Source: Pempheris klunzingeri
Lineage: Eukaryota; Chordata; Actinopteri; Acropomatiformes; Pempheridae
Assembly (NCBI RefSeq): GCF_042242105.1
Contig: NC_092026.1
Location: 15,614,691 to 15,678,690, forward strand
DNA length: 64,000 nucleotides
Direction of reading: 5' to 3'
Below are positions 49,801 through 60,185 of the stretch, in pieces. Position 1 is the stretch's first letter. Every line of letters starts with the position of its first letter. A program made the position numbers and the translations under genes. The notes under the pieces are model-generated. The model saw only the letters and a program-made list of their open reading frames with translations, was not told the origin of the DNA and ran no database searches.

Positions 49801-50757
49801 GGAACATATGTATTATTGGGAATCGTAGCGGCATGGAAGCATTCTAGCTACAGTGATTGCAGTTATGAGACCCTATATGCAGGTAATCCCAGAATATATG
49901 ATGTATATATATATGTGTGGATGATTCTCTTCTTGTTGTTCAGCCCTCAGTAACCACTTGTAGATTCACAGGAGCTGAACACTGAGACTTAAACAAAGAA
50001 AACTCTTTAACTCTTCAGAGTGTTGTCGTCATGCTGCTCCTGCTCCTGATGGGGTGGGATGTTTCTTGGTTGATCGCTAAATTAGGTGCTGACTTCAGAT
50101 AATCAGATGCAGGACACTTTGTGGTTAGTGAGATTTGGAGTCACAGTTCATGTGTCATTACAACTGTTGCTAAGCAACACAAGTGTCTGCCTGGACTTTA
50201 TCTTGGCATCCTGCGGGACAAGAAGATCTGGACAGATAGATATACCTACAGCTCCTGAGAAACAGACTTTCTCTGCCCTTCCCCGCTGATAAAACAATGC
50301 TAATTAGCAAACTCCTCTGGCTCTGCACAGCTAAATGGCCTTGGCTCTCACCTATTGTTTGTGTGCCGCTTTCTCATCAGAATTCAAAGCTGTCTTCGAT
50401 TGAACAAAAACTAGGTTATGCAAATAATATATGTACTGATTAAAATAAATACAGCAGGGTTGTACATTGATTATGTATAATCAGTCACAATGTGCAATAC
50501 TTCTCCCACTTGTACACTATACTGATTCTATTTGTTATACTTCCTCTACTGTAGATGTATCTTATCTTATCTTATCTCATCTTATAAAGCACATTTCCTT
50601 TAACAGAAGGAAACTTCTGTTGAACTCATGACCTTTCGGTTGTATTAATTATGGATAATTGTGAATAATTACAAGAATGTATGTATACTTACATATTTTA
50701 TGTTGAAATTTCTTTTTTGAGGTCAGAACAGCTTTGAAAATGTGGCCTTACCTTCAT
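43850..50757 (-). CDS. elovl8: Very-long-chain fatty acid elongase, ELOVL8-type (ELOVL4-like)
   Basis: Eight coding exons, all in phase: 50757-50752 (start, two codons), 48601-48535, 48414-48227, 47007-46927, 46654-46598, 46440-46326, 46180-46053 and 44020-43850. The total is 813 nt and 270 aa. ELOVL hallmarks are in order: 'SKVIELSDT' (KxxExxDT), the histidine box 'HVYHHATM', '[12 protein letters not shown]' and 'LTCLQLLQF'; several hydrophobic membrane segments are evident. Family knowledge: ER-membrane condensing enzyme (3-ketoacyl-CoA synthase) of fatty-acid elongation. The short Lys-rich end 'AKKNSKKT', rather than the long ELOVL4 tail, and '[20 protein letters not shown]' point to the fish ELOVL8 group; the 8a/8b choice is not made. 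Intron 2 is GC-AG. The two-codon first exon is the least certain part. Intron 3 carries an inverted copy of exon 6. Confidence 0.88.
45893..45911. repeat. Poly-C run of 19 bases in elovl8 intron 7
   Basis: Nineteen consecutive C on the plus strand, poly-G in the elovl8 transcript. It sits within the 2-kb intron before the last exon. The frame at 45,612-45,857 in this intron is unsupported. Confidence 0.85.
46011..46036. repeat. (CA)n microsatellite in elovl8 intron 7
   Basis: About 13 CA units starting about 17 bp past the exon 7 donor. On the elovl8 strand this is a GT tract near the 5' splice site. Such tracts can modulate splicing; that is inference. Confidence 0.9.
47233..47350 (+). pseudogene. 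Inverted partial copy of elovl8 exon 6 (with donor flank)
   Basis: 118 bp on the plus strand match the minus-strand sequence 46432-46315, i.e. elovl8 exon 6 minus its first eight bases plus eleven bases of intron. I count three mismatches, all transitions. It still encodes the HVYHH histidine box, but in the opposite orientation to the host gene, and one change turns a Leu codon (CTG) into Pro (CCG). There is no acceptor or neighbouring exon on the plus strand, so it is not an independent gene. It lies in elovl8 intron 3, about 0.8 kb from its parent. Confidence 0.9.
48415..48534 (-). other. elovl8: elovl8 intron 2 with GC-AG splice sites
   Basis: The donor is GAG|GCAAGT and the acceptor is CATCTAG. 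Joining here gives '...GILENG-DKRTDSW...' in frame. No GT donor nearby preserves both the frame and the family sequence. The 120-nt intron uses the strong consensus usual for the rare GC donor class. Confidence 0.8.
50470..50600 (+). repeat. Possible LINE-type 3' tail
   Basis: 'caatgtgcaatacttctccc' followed by a (TTATC)n-like run ('cttatcttatcttatctcat') resembles 3' tails of fish LINEs. It lies in elovl8 intron 1. No coding part is attached. Confidence 0.3.
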
Positions 50758-50759
50758 TC

Positions 50760-52105
50760 CGGTGCTGCCTGTTGATTTTTCTCTTTAGCTCTCCTCAGTC
50801 AAAGCATGCTGCATCTCAGGCATGTGTTAAGCAGCACTGAGGTAATCCACCGGTTGTCTCTGTGTATAAGCGTGTGTGTGTGTGTGGTTCCAGCATGACA
50901 TATGGCATGGTTTTTTCTTGACTCTAGCGCAGCAGGTCATGAACCTGCAAGCAGAATCCTATCATTGTAACTATGAAACTATGCCAATGGTTTATATGGT
51001 CATTAGAGTATAATTTTGGACGACTTAATTATGAGAATCAGCTCAGTTTGGCGGTGTTTGAATTTCACGATGGGACCCAGATCTAGGTGGATTTTTTTTT
51101 TTTTCATATAATAGAGAAAGTGTGCAAAGTTTAGAAGTACTTAGAGTAGAGCTTAGAGTAGTTTAGCTTAGCATAAAGGCTGGAAACAGGGGGGATACAG
51201 CAAGCCTCACTCTGTCTAAAGGCAACAAATCCTCATCACCCCAACAGCTCACTCATTAACACATTAAACCGTACGTAGCTGTTAAAGAGCGCAAATGACA
51301 AGTTGGTTTTATGGTTTTATATGTGCTGGATTATTTCTTGCCGGACTATTTCTTGGCTGAGTGCACTCAGATCCTGGAGTCACATCATCAACATGAGGTA
51401 GCCAGGAAGTGAATTCAGGAAATTACTGCTTCCATTCAAGAAACTGGTTATTTGTACAGATTAAACACAAGAGCTATATAACAGTAATCTTAAGAGGTCT
51501 GGTAGGTGGATTTTGTACAGATGTTTGAGTAATATCAACCTTTTCGTCAAACTCTCAGATTCCTCACTTTTAGTTGAAAGAGGACAAAATTCCCTCTCGA
51601 AACAAACACTTTCAAAATGTATGTTCTTTTTAATGCAGGACAACAACCTAAAGGTTCATTCTACCTTCAGGAAATCATGCGGCAACGTTTCAGATCTACA
51701 GCAAATATGTGAAATTGATTAAATGGAGCAATGGACAGTCTGTTAATTAAGTCACACTGCCTATTATAGCCTACTTCACTTCAACTATGAGTGAAAAATG
51801 CTGTGGTGTGATTTATTATGACTGATGATTGGATTGAATATGTGTACTAATCTAATTTATCATAGCACTTCCCAGAATACTTGCACACTTAACAGAATGA
51901 AGCGCAGCACTTAAGACTCTTGGAGCTCTTATTACTGTACACAGTAATGTAGCAGCACTGCACATCACTTCGGTTCAGAAGCAGACAGAAGACAGAAGCA
52001 GAAACTGACCAGGAAGGAAAATGTTTGGACAGTAATTGGACTGAGGTTTGCTCAGCAGCAGCGTGCAGCATCTTCTGGCCCTGTGTGGGGGACGATAACC
52101 GTCAG
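50760..52105. other. elovl8 upstream / selenop2 downstream spacer
   Basis: The spacer between the elovl8 start and the selenop2 3' UTR is only about 1.3-1.6 kb, with both genes on the minus strand. The elovl8 promoter should lie here. I see no canonical TATA box within 150 bp of the start codon. A short GT run lies at about 50,871-50,885. Confidence 0.4.
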
Positions 52106-52109
52106 TCCC

Positions 52110-52190
52110 CTCCACCCTCTCCACACACATCCGTCTACAGCCTCCTGCGGGCAGGTTTTTCACCATAGACTTCATTAATGGGAGAAGACG
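52110..52190 (-). promoter_or_regulatory. selenop2: SECIS element (type II) in the selenop2 3' UTR
   Basis: On the minus strand, starting about 217 nt after the stop codon: ATGA at 52175-52172, then one A, then an eight-pair stem (52170-52163 with 52140-52133, two G-U pairs). Five unpaired A follow at 52160-52156, then an apical mini-stem CCTGC/GCAGG (52155-52151 with 52148-52144). The partner GGAT (non-Watson-Crick GA) is at 52132-52129. A lower helix is possible (TCTCC with GGAGA). The ATGA-to-AA spacing of 11 nt and the extra apical stem fit form II SECIS. Its job is to recruit SBP2/EFSec so that the in-frame UGA is read as selenocysteine. Confidence 0.85.
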
Positions 52191-52391
52191 GGGAAGGTCT
52201 GGCTACTTTATCCACGCAGAGGAGCGAGCTGCGGAGATGCTAGCAGAGAAACCACAATCTAATTACTGTTTGAACAGATTCAGCTGCTCAGTGAACTGCT
52301 GTATGCTCCACCAACAAAGTTTCAAATATTTCACCACATGTAAAAAACTAAGTAAAGCCGTCCTAACTAACTACAGAAGACCGTAACGTCA

Positions 52392-52622
52392 CTACTGGTA
52401 ATTATGCTCTTCCATCCCATCGTGATGACTGCGGTTGCCAGGCTGCTGCTGATGATCATGATGATGATGCTTAGCGTCAGGGTGGTGGTGGTGGTGGTGG
52501 TGGTGGTGATGATGATGATGATGACTGAGAGGATGAAGATTGTGAGTGTCATTCCGACGTGCATCATGCTGATGCTGGGACTGATTCTGGTGACTGGTAT
52601 GATGAGGATGAGGAGGAGGAGG

Positions 52623-52679
<57 letters not shown>

Positions 52680-55600
52680 GTGGTAGTGATGAGTCGCCCC
52701 AGGAGTTGTGTCTTCCACCTCTGATTCATTAGTGTGCCGTTGAATTGTGGGTATTGTAGTTGAATTAACCTGCACTGGCACGTAATTAGCCTGGGAAGGA
52801 TAAAACGTTAATGAAGATATTATATATTTCTGCGATTGTACGGTCGATGGGAGTTTGTGGGCTGGAAAACCAAAACAATGCGCTAAAAGAGGCTGGAAAA
52901 CTCTAAAGATGAGGTGAGTCGGGAGCTAAATGTGTGCAAGGTTTGTCACGTTGTGGGACCGTTTCACGTTACACATTTGATCCATCATTAATATAAAACG
53001 AGTGATTAGTGAAACTTTAACTCAAAGACGATGTGGCATTTTATTTCTATGTATTCTTTTTTCGGACAGGTAAGCAACAGATCCTTTTCACAGCTGACAT
53101 TTTTTCTGTGTTCCAAATCATATAACCTTTCTTTTTACTGTAGTACGTACTCACAAAGTAGGAATGCAGTACTCAGACAACTGAGACCCTCTAATGCATC
53201 ATAACATTGAACCTTGAACTTTGAGTCTTTTGCTCACACGCCTGTCTATTAATGGAAAAATGGTTGCCTTAGAGACATTTTTTCATCAGTATTCCAATTT
53301 TGCAAGAGTCATTGTGTGTTGTATTGCTGTATGAGTGTTTTCTTTAATTACTTATTTTGGAGATTAGAGGGGCTGCTTATAATTAATTATAATCAAAATG
53401 ATTGTGTAGTCCATGCACGTAGTAATGTCAGTGCAGCAAATGACATTACTACGTGCATGGACTACATGGGACTACACATGGACTTGACGGGACAGAGGAA
53501 ACTCTGAGGGGAAACAGAACTGAACTTTTAGGTCCTGGACTGAAATGTTTTAGACCTCAGGATTTATCATGACGACAGCAGCTTTACTCCAAACCGTTTC
53601 ACTTTATCAGCCTGGACTGTGATTGTGTGACCTTCTGGATGTGCAGGAGAACGCAGATAATCATCGTACCATTGAATCACTGAGGTTATGCTGCTGTGGC
53701 TCATGTTTAAATAGCATCTAGAGGGAGGCGCCCTTGTTTCTGCTGTGGTGGGATTGCTGCAGGTATTTCACCCATCTGCTATGAACCAGAATGTTCATTC
53801 ATATGACCGGATTAACTGCGGCACCCGCTCATATTACTCATATAACTGCATAAGTCATTTCACGTCATCTGTCTGTGCTCTCTCCGGGACATGTCCTCCA
53901 CTGCGCAGAGGGTGGGTCTGTCAGCACAGTGGATTCCATACTGCTAAATGCAACCGGATGTACTGGGACATCCTGGTATTTTTGGCACACTGCATTTGAC
54001 ATACATGTACCGAGATGCACCAAATCTTTTTCTGGTACACTAAATAGTATGGAAGTATGGATATGGGAACACACCCCTGGATCTGTCAGAGCCAGGAAAG
54101 CCTTAGAGTGTCCCAGTGAGGCATGTCAGTCAGTGAGCATTCATAATGCCAGATCCCTGGAACTGGCTCTTTCTTCTTATTATTATTAATTTCCCCAGAG
54201 CTTTTCCTGCTTTAACACGTCAAGATGTCTGCTGGGAAAAGGGTCTGAACACTGAAAATCACTTGTGAAGGAATGCATGTCACTATTTACAACCGGTTAG
54301 GTGGTGTTTTGTGATTACTCACAGAGCAGTTGCAGATGTTTTTATGATAAGTGGCTCTGATTGCGGCCTCTACGTAGGGGTAATGCAGGAAACTGTAAGG
54401 CAGCACTATATGGAAGGTGAGCAGACCACACCTGGAGAAAAAGAAGAAAGAGAGAGAAAATGTAAAAATGTAGATGTGAATCACTGCAGTGTTGTTGGTT
54501 CCTTCCTTCCTTAGAGTCACAATATTGATGAATAAAAATGATATGGTTTCTATCTCTACCATGGTGCCCTTTCAAAATAAAATACATTTTGCATCTCCTA
54601 CCGGATGTGATTTAGGACTAATGTGCCATAAGAAATAATCTAAATCTAAATTGGTTCCACACGTGCTGAAGAAGTGACTTGCCTTACCTGTCATAGACCA
54701 GGAAGTCATCTTTGTCTCCATCCAGAGCCTCCCACACGTCATCTTGGAGGGGAGACTGCTGGTACACAGGTACGCCAGGGGGCGCCTTTCTCTTCAGCTC
54801 CCAGAACATGGCTCTGGAAAGAGCCTCTCGCTCATTCACTATCATAAAAGACACCTCTGTGAGGTTGCTGCGGCTCAGCTTGTCACGCAGGCCTCTGATG
54901 CTACAGAGAGAGAGAGAGAGAGAAACAGAGGAAGCTGGAAACCAACTCTCAACTGATTTGCATTTTTTTCCCAACTATGTTGCATGAGCTGTTTTTCTTG
55001 CAGTTGATTTGTCTGTTTATGATACTTTGTACCTGTTTTTTAATGTGAAATATGAGGTTGTGCAGTCACATTTCCACACTCAACCTTTTAATATGCATAC
55101 AAGGTACAACATGTGCTTATTCTGGATTATGGAAGGATATCAGACGGAATCATATTCTTTACTTCAGCTGTGTACTAACAAAGAAATGAAAGCGTGTCAG
55201 CAAAAAAAAAAAACAAGACTGGCATGTCGCACATTTGATTGTTGCAGTCGAGGCAAAGCAGCATAAAGAAATAATGAGCCACAAACTGATGACTTGTTGA
55301 CACGCATTATAACTCCCTGTGCAAAATACATTACTTGTGCACTGAATGTGCTGCAGCACAATATTTCACACAAGAGGCATTTCACTAACAATGCTGCATT
55401 CAGGCGCCTGCCACAAATATCAGGAAAGTAGGTAAGGAATGAATATACATGAACAAAATAATAGAATATAATGTGCAGATAAGACAGAAAAGTAGGATTT
55501 TCTTTTAATGTTGTCCTTGGCAGGCTGTATTGTCTTCTCTATGCCAAGCAGAGAGCTGCACAACAGTGTGTGCGCTGCAGCCACTTCATTATTTGTGTGC

Positions 55601-56318
55601 CACAAGGTTAATGTCTTAGACTCTGACAATGAAATGACCATGAAGATAAAAGCTTTTCAATTTGGCCATAATAAAAAGTGCCTTAATGTTTGTATTTTTG
55701 ATAGCAGAACATCTTCCAAACAGCTCCATCTTTTCATTCTTTTTCTTTTGCTTTTTTGACACTTCCATATCCTTTAGCCTTTTTTTTCTGAGGAATCTTG
55801 TCATTATTGGAAACTGGTGAATAATTGCTAGTATGAACTTCAGTCACCTCCACTACCAACCTCAGAAAAGCCTTCACGTGGATTGTTTTAGTGGACAGCA
55901 GCCATTTTGACTTGTTATAGTTGGAAAAACACATGTGGTGAGCCGTGACAGCGTGACAGTGAGACAGCCATCACTCATCTTTCTCACCTACTGTGACTTG
56001 TCAAAATGTTGCTCTGAATAAGGAAACATAACATGAACGTAACATCAGCCCATTAAACTCCTGCATTGTTCCATGAGGTCAGTTTTCTTACTTGGAGGCC
56101 TGAGTGAGACAGAACTGTCAGCTGGCCTTCAGGAGCGCCACCACAACCACATTTCCCAGCAGCCCTTGCATGGGTGCGTGTCCCTTTATGGCCCAGTGGG
56201 GGGCGGGTTTGCAGATCCTGGAGGCGTCATTGTCCCCCTCCACTACCAGACTGACGTGCGAGGCCCACAGCAGACCTGGCAGGGCCATGTACAGCCACAG
56301 CGACAAGAGACAACGCAT
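52392..56318 (-). CDS. selenop2: Selenoprotein P, single-selenocysteine type (selenoprotein P2/Pb)
   Basis: Four coding exons: 56318-56092, 54900-54688, 54431-54323 and 52790-52392. All introns are GT-AG, in phase, giving 948 nt and 315 residues with stop TAG. The order is a signal peptide ('MRCLLSLWLYMALPGLLWAS'), then a thioredoxin-like domain with 'VVVALLKAS-U-QFCLTQAS' (Sec at codon 67 in a U-x-x-C motif), 'VPVYQQSPLQDDVWEAL', 'GDKDDFLVYDRCGLLTFH' and 'LPYSFLHYPYVEAAIRATYH'. A very His-rich tail starts near residue 217, with two runs of about 20 and 14 His. Family knowledge: a secreted plasma/extracellular selenium protein. The Sec-rich C-terminal domain of SELENOP1 is absent, as in the fish paralogue with one Sec. 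A naive translation ends at the UGA; a SECIS lies in the 3' UTR. No lesions are seen. Confidence 0.92.
52480..52685 (-). repeat. selenop2: Coding trinucleotide repeats encoding polyhistidine
   Basis: Two CAC/CAT repeat blocks on the coding strand (GTG/ATG on plus): about 52,482-52,523 and about 52,624-52,683. They encode the two polyhistidine runs of selenop2, separated by a Pro-rich and mixed His/Gln/Asn segment. Poly-Met or poly-Ile frames on other phases are shadows. The length is likely variable between individuals. Confidence 0.85.
53405..53466. repeat. Perfect 26-bp inverted repeat with a 10-nt loop
   Basis: The left arm 53405-53430 and right arm 53441-53466 are exact reverse complements, with loop 'gtgcagcaaa'. 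It lies in the 1.5-kb selenop2 intron 3. Transcribed from either strand it folds into a 26-pair hairpin. A partial echo ('catgggactacacatggac') follows the right arm. Confidence 0.95.
54903..54922. repeat. (GA)n tract at the selenop2 exon 2 acceptor
   Basis: On the gene strand this is a CT repeat that forms the polypyrimidine tract of the intron 1 acceptor (CTCTCTCTGTAG). Confidence 0.8.
56118..56120 (-). other. selenop2: In-frame UGA selenocysteine codon of selenop2
   Basis: TGA at codon 67, preceded by 'VVVALLKAS' and followed by 'QFCLTQAS' before the exon 1 donor. Selenoprotein P has Sec exactly here, in U-x-x-C. Coding similarity continues on both sides and across three more exons, so it is not a termination codon. 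Confidence 0.93.
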
Positions 56319-56329
56319 TGTCCCTCTGC

Positions 56330-59300
56330 GGCTGGCAGGACTGAATCTACCTGATGAGAAAGACGTGCGTTAATCCAGGTTACTTCGTCCAAAGGGCACT
56401 CTGTATGTTGTCACACGGGTGCTACACGTAGGCCCCTTTAACATGAAACAAATTCAGAGACGTAAAAAAAGAAAGAAAAGTAATGCAGTCAGGTGAAGTT
56501 GAGTCATCACTGACCTTAGATCTTAACAAAAACTCTCATCTCTATTAGGTCTGTATCTAATCTGTATAATTGCAATCATGATGGCATGAATGCAGCCTGT
56601 GGAGGACAGTGCATGGCAGCACGTGCACAGTCTGGGCTAAAAGCAGATTCAGTCTTTGGCAGGTTTCCCCTGCCCTCAACCAAACAGCCAGTCAGTCTGA
56701 TCCTCAAATAATTAAAAGAGTAAACACTCATTGTCTCTCTCATCACATGTGGAGATAATCTACAAAAGGAGTTTATTATGGGGGAAGCAGCCAACAGACA
56801 GAGGAATGTCGGGGACAAATGGAAAGACAGGCTGGCAGGCAGGAAGACAAAAGGTTATTTACAGCCTCAGTGGTATCCAGAAACAGTCCTGTCTACCAAA
56901 AGGGTACGTTTGCATAGATGACTTAAAACCACTTAATTTTTTACTTATTAATTAAAAACAAACTTGATTGAAAACAACCTCACATCTGCAGATTTCCCAG
57001 CATGAAGGAGCAGTGGCTACCTGCCTACTGAATTCAGGTTATATTGAAGTGCATAAATGACATTTAAATCCATTATTTTGAAACTACTATTTTGAAAAGC
57101 AATAGATTAACATGTTCCATAATTTATTTTTCAAAATAAAAGTCTAGGATTTATTTAAGATTAAAAACAAATGTGAGGAGAGAAGAGAAGCCCTTACCTC
57201 TGTCCACTCTCTGTCCTGTGACTCACATAAACAGACAGTAAACCCCTGTTGTTTTTAAAGCCTGTGGGGTTGACTAAGCACTTCCCCCAAACCAAACAGA
57301 CAGACAGACAGAGAGAGAGAGAGGGGAGGGGGGGGAGAGAGAGAACCAATATCTTTACACTGACATGTTCCAGCGTTATCTTAAACACATCAAATTCAGA
57401 TAGTGATCATGAAATGAATATGTTTATTGCAGACAAAATACGTTAAACCCTTTGGTGTCATAGGACTTTAACAGAACTTTATAGGTCATATTAAGTTATA
57501 ATGTAATAGCATAAATGATGGCTGCATTCCATTTAAGTTTGCATATTGCTTGATAGTTATAGTTATATTTTTCAAACTTCTTGTTATAGGGGTAGCAGGG
57601 TGGATGTGTGAGAAAGGCTCAGCGACGTCCGATGTGATTAGAGGGCATCAACATTCTTTTTTAGGTCCCAAACCAGTCGACTGTGTCAGTATTTTTAAAC
57701 AGTACATGAAGCCTTGAAGCCATTTTCAACCCATGAGACTTTTAGAAATTTGGTGTTTGGTAATTGTCAGCATTAACGGCAATCACCACATTTTACAGTT
57801 TACAGCTCATAAAACATGTTTAAATGTGCAGTACCACTTTAACATCAAGACTTTTATGCATCCTTACAGATATTTTGGAGTGTTCTAAAGTTTGTCACTT
57901 GTCCACTTCACTTATACTGATGTGTATACTCAACCTAGTGGGCTGTCAGCTGGATTCTTCATTTGAGCCACTCTTTAGTTCATCCTGGCTCTTTAATAGT
58001 TTATACTTGTCTATACGTGAATGTGTGATATCACTTTTATAAAGCAATCAGCACAGCTTCAACCTAATAGATCCCTTAAACAAAGGCTGTTGTAGAGCTG
58101 CAGTGTCTCCACCATGTGTACACACACTTATCGATCGTCGATTTAGGCTTTGGCTGGATGCCTTTTCCTAACTAACAGGCTCAACAGTTTGGTCCAGACT
58201 GAAATATCACAGCAACTATCTGGAAAATTGGTCCAGATATTAATGTTCCTCAGGGGATGCAGCCTAATGACTCTTGATTTTTGAACTAGTACCACCACCA
58301 GGGCAAAGTTTTCACTTATCCAGTGAAACATCTCAACATCTAATCTGATGGATTAACAGCTCAGATTCATGACTCCCTCTGCTTTTGAGACATACCTGCA
58401 AGACTAATCACATTCCCGCCGCCGCCCCCATTAGCATGACTGTAAACTCTTGAGTCTTGTTTGCAGTCAAAAGAACGTCTTGTATGTGATATTGATTTAA
58501 TTAGTGAGCAATATTTACTTTACTACGCACGAGTCAGGCTTTGGACTGTGTGGGGGTGAATGCCACCATGTGACAAACAAAACCACGGTAGCACTTTTGT
58601 AAGAGGCAAGGGGCCAGAATCAATGGCAATCAGCAGGAGAAGGTCAAAGTGACTGACCTGCTGCAGAGAGCTGTGCTGTCCGTCTAAGAAACAGATACTG
58701 TGCACATGTGCTGTGAATATACAGAACTTATATGCACTGGTCAGACGTGTATGTAACATTTGTAATTATTAATCTTTCAACGATGTCTTCATACAACAGT
58801 TCATCTCAGGTAACAGGCCGACTGCAAAACAAATATCTGATCTTTCATGTGAGTGACCTGCTCAAAGTCCAGCCTGGAAATGTCATTCTTTGTGTTATGC
58901 AGGGCAAAGATAGTTTGGCCACACACACCACCTGACAGGATGAGTATTTATTTACTACAGCTGTATTCAAGAACACTTGTGGTTAGGGTTTTTTTTCCCC
59001 CCCACCTCTGAAGTTCTAATTGTAACCAGCGTAGTGATGGTGACGGGCAGTGGATTTATTCCTGTGAGCAGAAAAAACACGCACTGTGCCTTTAGATGAA
59101 GTGAAACGTACCTCGTTCTTTCTCTCGCATTCACACACACTGAAAAAAAAGCCAGGTAATTCCTTACAGTCGCTTTATTTTCTCACAGTGCCAGTGTTTT
59201 GGATATCGGATGCCATGTGACTTGCTGTGACATTTCTTTGTGGTGACTACAACTGCACTGCAAAGCTGAACACTTCAAGCCAGAATGAAGAGTCTGATAT

Positions 59301-60150
59301 CCAACAAAATGAATCGTGTTTAAATCCACCTAGTGTAGAATTACACCACCGGTAATATTCAACAATGGAGGGTTTGCTTTTATTTCCTTGAGGCCGACTC
59401 ACAGCTCTGAGGCTGTGCTCCCTGATCGATTCTATAGGTTGTTACTGATAAAAGACTTGGAAAAACAGTTTCCCAGTTTTGTAGATATGATCAAAAGAAG
59501 CTTCGTGAATTATGGAAATCAGCCCAAATGTTGTTGATAAGATCAGAATGATTCATAATAGAGGTTCATTCAAAACAGTCTGATTTCAGACCAAACCCTG
59601 CTGATTATATTTACATGCAAACATCTCCTCAAACACTCACTTTTATCACAGTTGTGTGTCACTGCTTGGGTGGATTTACTAAAAAAAAAATAAAGCTTGG
59701 ATGATGCACAGCAAACAGATTTAGTGTAGGATATTTATGTATATGCCACAGCTGCCCTCATAATATCAGAATACTCAAGCTGCCTAACTCAGGATATGAG
59801 CTTATCTGCTCGCAGCACGCTTGTGTACCTTGAACACTACCAGGGTTTTATTGTGCATGTAAACGCATCAGAGAAATACTTGTTTAATCAGCGTTGGGAC
59901 GTAGGACAATAAACAAAAGCAGCAAATTCAGCACCCAATGGTAGTCCTCTTTGTCAGAGACTACATCTCCTAACATGTGGCGGCATGTACTGTAGCTCAG
60001 CATCTATCTGCAATCCCCAGCATCAGTCGAACCAAGCCGTGTCTTAGTGGTGCAGATCACAAGCAAGCCTTTCATAGCCGAAGATAAGAAGCACGACGTG
60101 TCCATCTTCTGTCACTTCTTTTACACGGCAGATTCTGCACATTCTTCCCT
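56330..60150. other. Region between selenop2 start and the THAP gene, no gene recognised
   Basis: About 3.8 kb. The selenop2 promoter and any 5' non-coding exon should lie in the first part. A GA-rich run with eight consecutive G lies at about 57,306-57,345. No further coding exon is seen. The THAP gene 3' UTR extends into the far end. Confidence 0.45.
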
Positions 60151-60185
60151 TAGTTAGTGTCAGTAAATGATACAAACTGCCACAA

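Noticed and set aside
52404-52724. Plus-strand and alternative minus-strand frames with poly-Met or poly-Ile
   Set aside because: They are shadows of the CAT/CAC repeats that encode the selenop2 polyhistidine tail.
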